Position numbers and translations under genes: made by a program. This document shows positions 1-8,350 of a stretch of 13,231 nt of DNA, piece after piece; within the stretch, counting starts at the first letter, position 1, and every line of letters begins with the position of its first letter. The stretch covers positions 1,037-14,267 of the forward strand of contig DFBO01000150.1 in assembly GCA_002366675.1 (NCBI GenBank), read 5' to 3'. Origin of the DNA: Flavobacteriaceae bacterium UBA3078. Lineage in GTDB: Bacteria > Bacteroidota > Bacteroidia > Flavobacteriales > Flavobacteriaceae. A model generated the notes under the pieces. The model searched no databases and was not told the origin of the DNA. It was given only the letters and a program-made list of their open reading frames with translations.

Positions 1-3000
1 CCGATTACTAATCCCATTCAAAACTCCACAAACCCACAGACTATTTATGTAAATATTGAAGATGTAGACAATGGTTGTTTAGCTTTTGCAAATTTTAATT
101 TAGTAGTGAATCCGTTACCAGCAATAACAGATCCACAACCTTTAGATGTTTGTGATGATGCCACATCAGATGGTTTTACACAAATAGACTTAACACAGGC
201 AAATAATGAAATTACAAATGGGAACACTAACTTAATTGTTACGTATCATTATTCTCAAGCTGAAGCAGATTCTGGAACAAACCCAATTGCATCTCCTTAT
301 GTAAATACAAATCAGACAGAACAACTATTTATTAGAGTTATTGACGCTAACACTGGCTGTTTAAGCACTTCCTCTATTGTAATTACAGTTTTAGACAACC
401 CAAATATTAGTACAGATACACAAACAATTAATGCATGCGAACAAGATGGAGATGGTTTTGAAACCTTTGATCTTTCGTCTATAGTAGATGACGTACTTTT
501 AGGATTAACTAATGTTACGACCTCTTTTCACACAACTTATGAAGATGCACAAACAGGCGACAACCCAATTCAAGACATAGAAAATTATCAAAACACAACT
601 CCTAATCTTCAAATAGTTTATATAAGAGTTGTAGATGATGTGACAGGTTGTGTAGCCATTTCTACTATAGAATTATACACAAATATTCTGGAATCTGAAT
701 CAAACATTAGAGATTATTCTGTTTGTGACGACGCATCTAGCGATGGAATTGCTGATTTTAATTTAGAGAACATCGGAAATACGATAGTAAATAATATTCT
801 AGATGCTACTATTGCCTTTTATGAAACTGAAGAAGATCAAAACAATGAGGCTAATCCAATTGATATTAATCAATTATATGAAGTAACTGTTAGTCCTCAT
901 CAATTATTTGTAACTATAAAAAATGACGATTGTACTCATTTTGCTAATATCAATTTAATTATTGATCCTCCTGTTATTATTCAACCTTTAAACCCAGTAA
1001 ATTATTGCGACACAGACAATGATGGCATTACGCCAATTGAATTAGCTGTGTTTAACACGTATGTAAGTACTGGAATAGCAAATGCTGATGTACTATACTT
1101 TTTAACACTAGAAGATGCTGAAAATCAAGATAATATTTTACCTCCATTTTTTACAAACACTGTAAATCCACAAATTGTTTACGCCAGAGTAAGAAATACA
1201 GAAACTAATTGTCATGATATTTCTCCTCTAGAAATAAACGTTGTTCCTGCTCCTTCAGTAACACAGCCAATGGATGTTGTTATTTGCGATGATGACCAAG
1301 ATGCCTTTTCAATTATAAATTTAGATAATAAAATTTCTGAAATTGTTTCTAGCACATCAAACCTAAATATTACTTTTCACACATCTGAAGATGATGCAAA
1401 TACGGATAATAACCCTATAAATAACACGACTTCTTACAATGCCAATACTCAAACGGTTTATGTAAGAGTTGAAAGCGATGTCACAACTTGCTATGCAATA
1501 GTTACCTTTGCTATTATAGTAAATACGGAACCTGCAATTACAAGTATAAGTAATTTTAGAAATTGTGAAACAGATGGTAACCAAACAGCAGATTTCTTTT
1601 TTCAAGATAAAGATTCCGAAATATTAAATGGTCAAACTGGTAAACGTGTGCTATATTTTGAAAATGCATCTGATGCGTTAAGTAGATCAAATATAATTGA
1701 CAAAACGGTTGCTTTTGAAAATCAATCCAATCCTCAAACCATTCATGTTAGAATTGAAAACATCAGTGATGAAGATTGTTTTGGAGTGTCTTCTTTTGTA
1801 ATTGAAGTAGGCTCTATTCCTCTTTTTGATGCACCTCTAGACACCTTTTTATGTGATGACCAATCTAACGACAGCCAAGAATTATTTGACTTAGATGCTA
1901 TTATTACTGAAATGTCTCAAAATAGCCCAGAAACATTAACAATTACATTTTACGAGTCATTGTTAGATGCTGAAAACGAACAAAACCAATTACCTTTAGA
2001 TTATACAAATCAAACAAATCCTCAGCAAATATATGCTCGAGTAGAAAATGGCACATACTGTCATGCTATAGCAGAATTTGGTTTAAATGTTATTCAAGTT
2101 CCTTTAGTAAATTCAGCATCTGCTTTAACAGAATGCGATACAGACCAAGATGGTTCGGTTAGTTTTAATTTAACTGTTTCTGAAGCTGAAGTGTTAGATA
2201 TTAGACAAGATGATATTTTAGTAACCTATCATGAAACTATTGAAGACGCTGACAATAATAATATGACAATTCCAAACCCTAGTGCCTATAACAACACGTC
2301 CAACCCACAAACTGTTTATATAAAAGTAACGAATACAGTCTCTAATTGCTATGTAAAAATTCCTTTAGAATTAATAGTAAACTTACCTCCTGCTATAGAT
2401 ACAACAACTATTGAAACTTGCGATAACAATACAAATACTTATAATTTATTAGATGCTGTTGAAAGTTTAATTGGAACACAACAACCTGTCGATTTATCAT
2501 TTTACGCTACGTTAACAGATGCTCTAAACACTCAAAACCAATTAAGCACAGATTACAATTACACCTCTAATAACGATACTATTTTTGTACACGCAATTTA
2601 TACGGATACTGGTTGTGATGCTGTTGATTCATTTAATTTATTAGTAAATCCAACACCAATTGCTAACCAACCTCCTAATTTAATTGCTTGCGATAATGAT
2701 TTTGACAGTATGTTGGTTTTCAATTTATCACAACAAACCTCCATTGTTCTTGGCACTCAAGATCCAAATCAATTTACAGTAAGTTATTTTGAGTTGGAAG
2801 AAGAAGCTATGGACAATACGAATGCCATTTCAGATTTAAATTATAATGCTTTCGACCAACAGACGATTTATGTACGAATTGAAAATAATTTAACAAGTTG
2901 TTTTAACACGACCTCATTTATGACTATTGTTAACAGAAAACCAAATGTAGATATTCCAGATCAAACAGTTTGTTTAGATAATTTACCATTGGTGGTTTCT

Positions 3001-3630
3001 GCTGAAACTGGTTTTGCTGATGACACGTATTTATGGTCAACAAATGTTTCAACTCCAGTAATTGAGATAACAGACATTGGAAACTATACAGTAACTGTCA
3101 CTTCAATAGATGGATGCCAAACCACTTCTACGTTTAACGTAATAGAATCTGAACAAGCAACCATAGAATTTACTGAAACCATCGATTTTTCAAATCCAAA
3201 CAATATTACAGTAACCATTAGTGGTATTGGTAATTATTTATACACATTAGATCATGGTGTTCCACAAGAATCGAACGTATTCTACAATGTCACTCTTGGA
3301 CCACATATTATTGAAGTAATCGATTTAAATGGTTGTGCTTCTGCTATAAAAACCATTGTTATTATTGATGCACCATTATTTTTCACACCAAATAACGATG
3401 GTTATAATGATACTTGGCATATAACTGGAGTCAGCCAACTTACAGGAACTGTTGTTTATATTTTTGACAGGTATGGAAAACTAATTAAAACTTTAAATCA
3501 TAGTTCACCTGGTTGGGATGGAACCTATAGAGGTGAACACATGCCTTCTAATGATTATTGGTTTTTAGCCAAGGTAAAGAAAGGAGACATTGAGTTTGAA
3601 GTGAAACGGCATTTTGCTTTAAAGAGATAG
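1..3630 (+). CDS. Repeat-rich T9SS type B sorting-domain surface protein, 5' end missing
   Basis: The frame is open from the first base, so the start lies upstream and 1209 residues are visible. A GTG at 106 opens a long frame but falls inside a repeat and is not the start. After the end of one repeat come ten full ~90-96-residue repeats, with first cysteines at window residues 51, 146, 242, 336, 429, 522, 618, 712, 807 and 897. Each starts with a C-[DE]-rich stretch, often DxDxDG-like, then an FNL/FDL-type strand and a Y[VIA]RV-type strand, and ends at a second cysteine. A cysteine-paired Ig-like domain follows (from about residue 987, C991), then a short module ending in LNGC. The last ~87 residues are the T9SS type B (gliding-motility-associated) sorting domain, with FFTPNNDGYNDTW, FDRYGKLIK, GWDGTYRG, DYWF and terminal HFALKR. 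Known for the family: Sec export, then T9SS secretion to the cell surface. Inferred: adhesin-like or matrix role. The ligand is unknown. Confidence 0.9.
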   Translation, partial: PITNPIQNSTNPQTIYVNIEDVDNGCLAFANFNLVVNPLPAITDPQPLDVCDDATSDGFTQIDLTQANNEITNGNTNLIVTYHYSQAEADSGTNPIASPYVNTNQTEQLFIRVIDANTGCLSTSSIVITVLDNPNISTDTQTINACEQDGDGFETFDLSSIVDDVLLGLTNVTTSFHTTYEDAQTGDNPIQDIENYQNTTPNLQIVYIRVVDDVTGCVAISTIELYTNILESESNIRDYSVCDDASSDGIADFNLENIGNTIVNNILDATIAFYETEEDQNNEANPIDINQLYEVTVSPHQLFVTIKNDDCTHFANINLIIDPPVIIQPLNPVNYCDTDNDGITPIELAVFNTYVSTGIANADVLYFLTLEDAENQDNILPPFFTNTVNPQIVYARVRNTETNCHDISPLEINVVPAPSVTQPMDVVICDDDQDAFSIINLDNKISEIVSSTSNLNITFHTSEDDANTDNNPINNTTSYNANTQTVYVRVESDVTTCYAIVTFAIIVNTEPAITSISNFRNCETDGNQTADFFFQDKDSEILNGQTGKRVLYFENASDALSRSNIIDKTVAFENQSNPQTIHVRIENISDEDCFGVSSFVIEVGSIPLFDAPLDTFLCDDQSNDSQELFDLDAIITEMSQNSPETLTITFYESLLDAENEQNQLPLDYTNQTNPQQIYARVENGTYCHAIAEFGLNVIQVPLVNSASALTECDTDQDGSVSFNLTVSEAEVLDIRQDDILVTYHETIEDADNNNMTIPNPSAYNNTSNPQTVYIKVTNTVSNCYVKIPLELIVNLPPAIDTTTIETCDNNTNTYNLLDAVESLIGTQQPVDLSFYATLTDALNTQNQLSTDYNYTSNNDTIFVHAIYTDTGCDAVDSFNLLVNPTPIANQPPNLIACDNDFDSMLVFNLSQQTSIVLGTQDPNQFTVSYFELEEEAMDNTNAISDLNYNAFDQQTIYVRIENNLTSCFNTTSFMTIVNRKPNVDIPDQTVCLDNLPLVVSAETGFADDTYLWSTNVSTPVIEITDIGNYTVTVTSIDGCQTTSTFNVIESEQATIEFTETIDFSNPNNITVTISGIGNYLYTLDHGVPQESNVFYNVTLGPHIIEVIDLNGCASAIKTIVIIDAPLFFTPNNDGYNDTWHITGVSQLTGTVVYIFDRYGKLIKTLNHSSPGWDGTYRGEHMPSNDYWFLAKVKKGDIEFEVKRHFALKR
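139..2958 (+). repeat. Ten tandem ~94-codon coding repeats
   Basis: The first-cysteine codons lie at 151, 436, 724, 1006, 1285, 1564, 1852, 2134, 2419 and 2689, giving spacings of 285, 288, 282, 279, 279, 288, 282, 285 and 270 bases. The repeats are clearly homologous in protein but strongly diverged in DNA, so this is an old array and not a recent slippage product. The consensus reads roughly C[DE]xDxDGfxxFNL, then a strand with TFYxTxxDA, then NPxxxxYxN, then QTVYVRVExxxTxC, then a strand leading to a proline-rich linker. Repeat 9 has a shortened acidic loop and is followed by the shortest spacing. Two more copies occur in the next gene. Confidence 0.85.
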
Positions 3631-3685
3631 AAAAACCCTAAACGTCTTTAACAAATTTTATACTTTAAAAAAAATCATTAATAGT

Positions 3686-3693
3686 TATCTTTG
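3686..3693 (+). promoter_or_regulatory. Probable -7 element TATCTTTG for the 3711 gene
   Basis: TATCTTTG matches the Bacteroidota sigma-A -7 consensus TAnnTTTG and ends 17 bases before the ATG at 3711. I see no good TTG at the -33 distance; the region is A/T runs. If it is used, transcription would start near 3699-3700 and the leader would be only about 10-12 bases. It would let the second surface-protein gene be transcribed independently of the first. Confidence 0.55.
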
Positions 3694-3710
3694 CAAACTA
3701 AGAACTATTA

Positions 3711-6041
3711 ATGAAGCCCTATTTATTAATCATTTTTATTTTCATTTCTTCTGTTACGTTTTCCCAAAATGTAATTACAGACAGCAACACTTATACTGCT
3801 CAAGAACTCATTGAAGATATCTTAATTGGTAGCAATTGCATTTCGGATGTGGTTGTCAACAATGTTATAGGTGGAAATTTTAATGGTACAGATGAAAGTT
3901 ATGGTTATTTTGATGCTAATGGTTCTTCTTTTCCTTTTCAAAATGGCATCGTACTTAGTACTGGAAAACTAACAAATGTCCAAGGACCAAACATGTCTTT
4001 AAGTGACGATGATGCATCTGGATGGATTGGAGATTTAGACTTAGAAAATGCATTAAACGAATCGAATACGCTAAATGCAACTATTTTAGAGTTTAACTTT
4101 AGAGCAGTAGTCGCAAATCAAATAAGATTTAGATATCTTTTTGCTTCAGAAGAATATCAAGAAGGAAATGCAAATACATGTCGATATTCAGATTTGTTTG
4201 GTTTTTTAATTAGAAAAGTAGGCGAAACAAATTATGAAAATATTGCTGTAATTCCTGGTACTCAAACTCCAGTAAAAGTAACAACTGTTCATTCTGGTAT
4301 TCCAGGTGCTTGCGACCCAATAAATGAATCTTATTTTGGAAGTTGGAATGATGCCAATGCGCCTATAAATTTCAATGGTCAAACAACTGTTTTAACAGCT
4401 ACTGCTAATGTCATTCCAAATGAAATCTATCATGTAAAATTAGTTATTGCTGATGAACAAAATTACAGATACGACTCAGCAGTATTCCTTGAAGCTGGTG
4501 GTTTTCAACTTGCAACAGATATTGGTCCAGATTTATTAATTGCTAATGGAACTGCACTTTGTGAAAATGAAACCGTTCAACTACAAGTTACCGAACCTGG
4601 AAACACAAATACATATAAGTGGTTTAAAGATGGCGTAGAACTAATAGGAGAAACGAATACTATTTTAAATGTTATTGAAGCTGGAATATATAGTGTAGAA
4701 GCAACAATAAATGGTTGTATCCTTAATGGAGAAGCTATAATAGAATATGTACCTAATCCAATAGGAAGTAATACAACATTAGTAGCTTGCGATACAAATT
4801 TAGATGGATTTACAAATTATAATTTATTTGATGCACTAGCTGCCATTACAAATAATGACAATTCTTTAACTATTGAAAACTTTTATTTATCACAAGTAGA
4901 AGCAGAATCAGGTGCGAGTCCTATTCCTAATCCAACGAATTATGAAAACACATCACTCATGCAAATTGTTTATGCTAGAGTTTCAAATTCAAATGGATGT
5001 ATCTCAATAGCAGAAGTCACATTAGATTTTGCTAATAACACTATCATATTGCCTTCTTATGATTCTTGTGATGACAATAATGATGGTGTATTAAATTTTA
5101 ATCTAAATGATATTTCAAATTTTGTCATCTCCCAAAGTGACGTGCCTAACTCAGCAAGTGTTTTATTTTATAGTTCTCAAAATGATTTAGAAAATCAAGA
5201 AAATGGGCTTTCTGGAACTTATGAGAATATAGACAGTCCTTATTTGGACACACTTTATGTACAAATTATAGATAATGGTATGTGCTATGCTTACACATCC
5301 ATAAATTTAATTGTGTTTCCTATTCCTGAATTAGAACCAAACGAGGAATCCATTTATTGTTTGAACACCTATCCAGAAACCATCATTTTAGAAGCTGGAA
5401 TTACAAATGGTTTACCTTCAGACTTTACTTATCAATGGGAATTAGGCAGTATAGATTTGATGCAGAATTCAGAACAGATTTTAGTTAATGAAACTGGAAT
5501 TTATATAGTAACTGTTACTAATATTTATGGCTGTTCAAGCTCAAGAACCATAACTGTTTTGCCTTCTAATATTGCAACTATTGATGATGTTTTTGTTACT
5601 GAAGCAACAAATAATAATTCAATTACTATACAAGTTTCTGGCGAAGGAGATTACGAATACGCTTTAGATAATGGTAGTTTTCAAAATAGTAATGTATTTA
5701 CAAATGTTTCGGCTGGATATCATACTGTTTATGTGATAGATAAAAATGGTTGTGGCGTTGTAACCGAAGACGTTTCAGTATTAGGTTTTCCTAAATTTTT
5801 CACTCCAAATGGCGATGGTTATAATGATTATTGGAAACCTGTTGGATTAAACTATTTGGAAACTCATGTTATTGTAAAGGTTTTCAATCGTCATGGAAAA
5901 CTTATTAAAGAATTAAGTGCTTTTGGCAATGGCTGGAATGGCACATTTAATGGAGAGTCTCAGCCAAGCGACGATTATTGGTTTGTAGTTACTTTAACAA
6001 ATGGAAAAGAATATCGTGGTCATTTTACATTAAAACGATAA
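3711..6041 (+). CDS. Choice-of-anchor L domain, T9SS type B sorting-domain protein
   Basis: This is a complete 776-residue exported protein. Residues 1-18 form a Sec signal peptide (hydrophobic core LLIIFIFI, likely cleavage after TFS before Q19). Residues ~20-265 match the choice-of-anchor L domain, with FQNGIVLSTG near 76, IRFRYLFASEEYQEG near 138, SDLFGFLI near 160, and an IADEQNYRYDSAVFLEAGGF segment near 246. An Ig-like domain follows (C284, C336). Two repeats of the kind that fill the preceding gene come next (C360/C430 and C453/C525), then a second Ig-like domain (C550/C608) and a SGEGDYEYALDNG module (643-655). The type B sorting domain is at 690-776, with KFFTPNGDGYNDYW, VFNRHGKLIK, DYWF and terminal GHFTLKR. 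It lies 80 bases after the upstream gene and has its own promoter-like element. Expected location is the cell surface or secreted through T9SS. The role is not known; adhesion is an inference. Confidence 0.93.
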   Translation: MKPYLLIIFIFISSVTFSQNVITDSNTYTAQELIEDILIGSNCISDVVVNNVIGGNFNGTDESYGYFDANGSSFPFQNGIVLSTGKLTNVQGPNMSLSDDDASGWIGDLDLENALNESNTLNATILEFNFRAVVANQIRFRYLFASEEYQEGNANTCRYSDLFGFLIRKVGETNYENIAVIPGTQTPVKVTTVHSGIPGACDPINESYFGSWNDANAPINFNGQTTVLTATANVIPNEIYHVKLVIADEQNYRYDSAVFLEAGGFQLATDIGPDLLIANGTALCENETVQLQVTEPGNTNTYKWFKDGVELIGETNTILNVIEAGIYSVEATINGCILNGEAIIEYVPNPIGSNTTLVACDTNLDGFTNYNLFDALAAITNNDNSLTIENFYLSQVEAESGASPIPNPTNYENTSLMQIVYARVSNSNGCISIAEVTLDFANNTIILPSYDSCDDNNDGVLNFNLNDISNFVISQSDVPNSASVLFYSSQNDLENQENGLSGTYENIDSPYLDTLYVQIIDNGMCYAYTSINLIVFPIPELEPNEESIYCLNTYPETIILEAGITNGLPSDFTYQWELGSIDLMQNSEQILVNETGIYIVTVTNIYGCSSSRTITVLPSNIATIDDVFVTEATNNNSITIQVSGEGDYEYALDNGSFQNSNVFTNVSAGYHTVYVIDKNGCGVVTEDVSVLGFPKFFTPNGDGYNDYWKPVGLNYLETHVIVKVFNRHGKLIKELSAFGNGWNGTFNGESQPSDDYWFVVTLTNGKEYRGHFTLKR

Positions 6042-6120
6042 ACGAAAGTTTCATTCAAAATTCCAAAATCCAACTACTTTAAGTAATTTAGACAATTCTA
6101 GTACTTTAGTCACTTATTCA

Positions 6121-8124
6121 ATGAAATTTAAGATAAAATCAGAATTTAGTCCAACTGGAGATCAACCTCAAGCTATTAAACAATTAGCAGAAGGTCTAGA
6201 TACTCAAGAAAAATACCAAACACTACTTGGTGTTACTGGTTCTGGTAAAACATTTACAGTTGCAAATGTTATTGAAAAAGTACAAAAGCCTACTTTAGTT
6301 TTAGCACATAACAAGACACTAGCGGCACAATTATATTCTGAGTTTAAACAGTTTTTTCCTGAGAATGCAGTCGAATATTTTGTGTCCTATTACGACTATT
6401 ATCAACCTGAAGCCTATATTCCAGTATCAGGCGTTTATATTGAAAAAGATCTTTCAATAAATGAGGAAATTGAAAAAATGAGATTAAGTACTACTTCTTC
6501 CCTTCTTTCTGGCAGACGAGATGTTTTGGTAGTTGCTTCGGTGTCTTGTTTATATGGTATTGGAAATCCTGCTGAATTTCAAAAAAACGTCATTTCACTT
6601 GAAAAAGATCAAGTTATTTCACGAACTAAATTGCTTCATAGACTCGTTCAAAGTTTGTATTCCAGAACTGAAGCTGAATTTAATCATGGGAATTTCAGGA
6701 TAAAAGGAGATACAGTTGATGTGTTTCCAAGTTATGACGATCATGCTTTTAGAATCCACTTTTTTGGTGATGAGATTGAAGAAATTGAAGCGTTCAATAT
6801 TCAAACCAATGAACTGATTGAAAAATACGATAGACTAAATATTTATCCAGCAAATATGTTTGTTACGTCTCCAGATATCTTACAAGGAGCTATCAAAGAT
6901 ATTCAAGACGATTTAGTAAAGCAATATGATTATTTCAAGGAAATTGGAAAACATCTTGAAGCCAAAAGACTTAAGGAGCGAACCGAATTCGATTTAGAAA
7001 TGATTCGTGAACTAGGTTATTGTTCAGGAATTGAAAACTATTCCAGGTATCTAGATGGCAGGCAACCAGGAACTAGACCTTTCTGTTTGTTAGACTATTT
7101 TCCAGACGATTATTTAATGGTGGTTGATGAAAGTCACGTAACCATTTCGCAAGTTCATGCCATGTATGGTGGAGACAGAAGTAGAAAGGAAAATCTGGTA
7201 GAATATGGGTTTAGATTACCAGCAGCTATGGACAATAGACCTTTAAAATTTGAAGAATTTGAAGCACAGCAAAATCAAGTAATTTATGTAAGTGCAACTC
7301 CTGCAGATTACGAGCTTCAAAAAACAGATGGTGTTTATGTCGAGCAAGTAATTCGTCCTACTGGCCTTTTAGATCCTACAATTGAAGTAAGACCTAGTTT
7401 AAACCAAATAGACGATTTAATTGAAGAAATCCAGATTAGAGTAGAGAAAGACGAGCGTACTTTGGTTACAACCCTAACTAAACGTATGGCTGAAGAATTG
7501 ACAAAATATTTAGCACGAATTCAAATTCGTGTAAGATATATCCATAGTGATGTAGATACGTTAGAACGCGTACAAATTATGCAAGATTTACGTGCTGGTA
7601 TGTTTGATGTCTTAGTTGGAGTCAATTTACTTCGTGAAGGATTAGATTTACCTGAAGTCTCTTTAGTTGCTATTCTTGATGCAGATAAAGAAGGTTTTTT
7701 ACGTTCGGCAAGATCATTAACACAAACGGTTGGTAGAGCTGCAAGAAATCTAAACGGAAAAGCTATTATGTATGCCGATAAAATTACCAAGAGCATGCAA
7801 AGAACCATCGATGAAACTAATTACAGACGCGAAAAACAAATTGCTTATAATACTGAAAATAATATTACTCCAAAAGCCTTAAATAAAAGTCTTGATAATG
7901 CTTTATCGAAAAATTCAGTAAGTACTTATAGTTACGAATTGGAAGCCTTAAAAGCAGCTGAGCCTGAAAGCAAATATCTTACTAAAGGTGAACTTGAAAA
8001 GAAAATTCGTGAAAAAAGAAAATTCATGGAAGAAGCTGCAAAAGCCTTAGATTTTTTGCAAGCAGCAAAATTTAGAGATGAAATTAAAGCATATCAAGTG
8101 AAGCTTGAAAAACTAAAAGTTTAA
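6121..8124 (+). CDS. uvrB: Excinuclease ABC subunit UvrB
   Basis: UvrB is the damage-verifying helicase-like subunit of nucleotide excision repair. It is loaded by UvrA, clamps the damaged strand with its beta-hairpin, and recruits the UvrC nuclease. The 667 residues match the usual family length. Visible landmarks are Walker A GVTGSGKT (37-44), the tyrosine-rich beta-hairpin YYDYYQPEAYIP (90-101), the Walker B-type DESH box (336-339), the SATPADYE motif (391-398), the second RecA-like lobe with VGVNLLREGLDLPEV (499-513), and the arginine-finger motif QTVGRAARN (535-543). The C-terminal UVR helix pair (~624-660) contacts UvrC. The ATG at 6121 opens the family-typical N terminus KFKIKSEFSPTGDQPQAI. 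The gene follows the secreted-protein gene by 79 bases, with no functional link. No clear TAnnTTTG promoter is seen in that gap. Nothing is missing from the protein. Confidence 0.98.
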   Translation: MKFKIKSEFSPTGDQPQAIKQLAEGLDTQEKYQTLLGVTGSGKTFTVANVIEKVQKPTLVLAHNKTLAAQLYSEFKQFFPENAVEYFVSYYDYYQPEAYIPVSGVYIEKDLSINEEIEKMRLSTTSSLLSGRRDVLVVASVSCLYGIGNPAEFQKNVISLEKDQVISRTKLLHRLVQSLYSRTEAEFNHGNFRIKGDTVDVFPSYDDHAFRIHFFGDEIEEIEAFNIQTNELIEKYDRLNIYPANMFVTSPDILQGAIKDIQDDLVKQYDYFKEIGKHLEAKRLKERTEFDLEMIRELGYCSGIENYSRYLDGRQPGTRPFCLLDYFPDDYLMVVDESHVTISQVHAMYGGDRSRKENLVEYGFRLPAAMDNRPLKFEEFEAQQNQVIYVSATPADYELQKTDGVYVEQVIRPTGLLDPTIEVRPSLNQIDDLIEEIQIRVEKDERTLVTTLTKRMAEELTKYLARIQIRVRYIHSDVDTLERVQIMQDLRAGMFDVLVGVNLLREGLDLPEVSLVAILDADKEGFLRSARSLTQTVGRAARNLNGKAIMYADKITKSMQRTIDETNYRREKQIAYNTENNITPKALNKSLDNALSKNSVSTYSYELEALKAAEPESKYLTKGELEKKIREKRKFMEEAAKALDFLQAAKFRDEIKAYQVKLEKLKV

Positions 8125-8147
8125 ATTAAAATCTCTTTTTTTGTTTT

Positions 8148-8301
8148 AAAACACCTCTTTCTTCCAATTTTCTTAGTGAAAATTGAAATTCATTCTCCTC
8201 TTAAAATTAAAAGGAGAGCTTATTATGTAGTAACAATATTTAGTAAGATATATTCCTTTCTTTTGCTAAAGAGAGGTGGGCTTTTCGTAAGAAAAATTCG
8301 G
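8148..8301. repeat. Structured intergenic element, probable dispersed flavobacterial repeat
   Basis: This sits in the noncoding gap between the convergent genes uvrB and the TerB-like gene. It contains nested inverted repeats. CACCTCT (8152-8158) pairs with AGAGGTG (8272-8278), with AAAA/TTTT flanks. Inside is a perfect 8-bp hairpin, CAATTTTC/GAAAATTG (8165-8172/8178-8185, 5-base loop), and a second one, TCTCCT/AGGAGA (8194-8199/8212-8217). Just outside is TTTTC-GTAA-GAAAA (8282-8295) followed by CGGAGAG. From memory, elements with GGAGAGGTGG, TTTTCGTAAGAAAA and CGGAGAG wording recur between genes in many Flavobacteriaceae, but I could not search. None of the hairpins ends in a T-run, so it is not an ordinary intrinsic terminator. 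It has no visible coding content. Confidence 0.45.
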
Positions 8302-8350
8302 AGAGTTAGATTAAGGAATCCATAAATAATTCTAATAACGATTAAAAAAA

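Noticed and set aside
106..108. GTG as start of the first gene
   Set aside because: The frame is open to base 1, and the residues before the GTG are the end of another repeat, so the true start is upstream of the window.
45..227. 60-codon minus-strand open frame
   Set aside because: It is antisense to well-conserved coding repeats of the first surface protein and its product has no recognisable features.
1363..1605. 80-codon minus-strand open frame
   Set aside because: It overlaps repeats 5-6 of the surface protein in antisense; its composition is typical of a shadow frame.
139..2958. Repeat array as a CRISPR or DNA-level satellite
   Set aside because: The repeats are in frame, 270-288 bases long and poorly conserved in DNA; the conservation is at protein level.
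6042..6120. uvrB promoter and LexA-type site
   Set aside because: No TAnnTTTG match and no convincing palindrome; only loosely similar ACTTTA words.
6619..6804. 61-codon minus-strand open frame
   Set aside because: It lies wholly inside uvrB, which is intact and strongly conserved.
7521..7808. 95-codon minus-strand open frame
   Set aside because: It is antisense to the helicase motifs of uvrB; no family resemblance and no promoter.
8194..8217. Hairpin as an intrinsic terminator of uvrB
   Set aside because: The short stem has a mismatch next to an AT loop and no T-run follows on either strand; it is better explained as part of the intergenic element.
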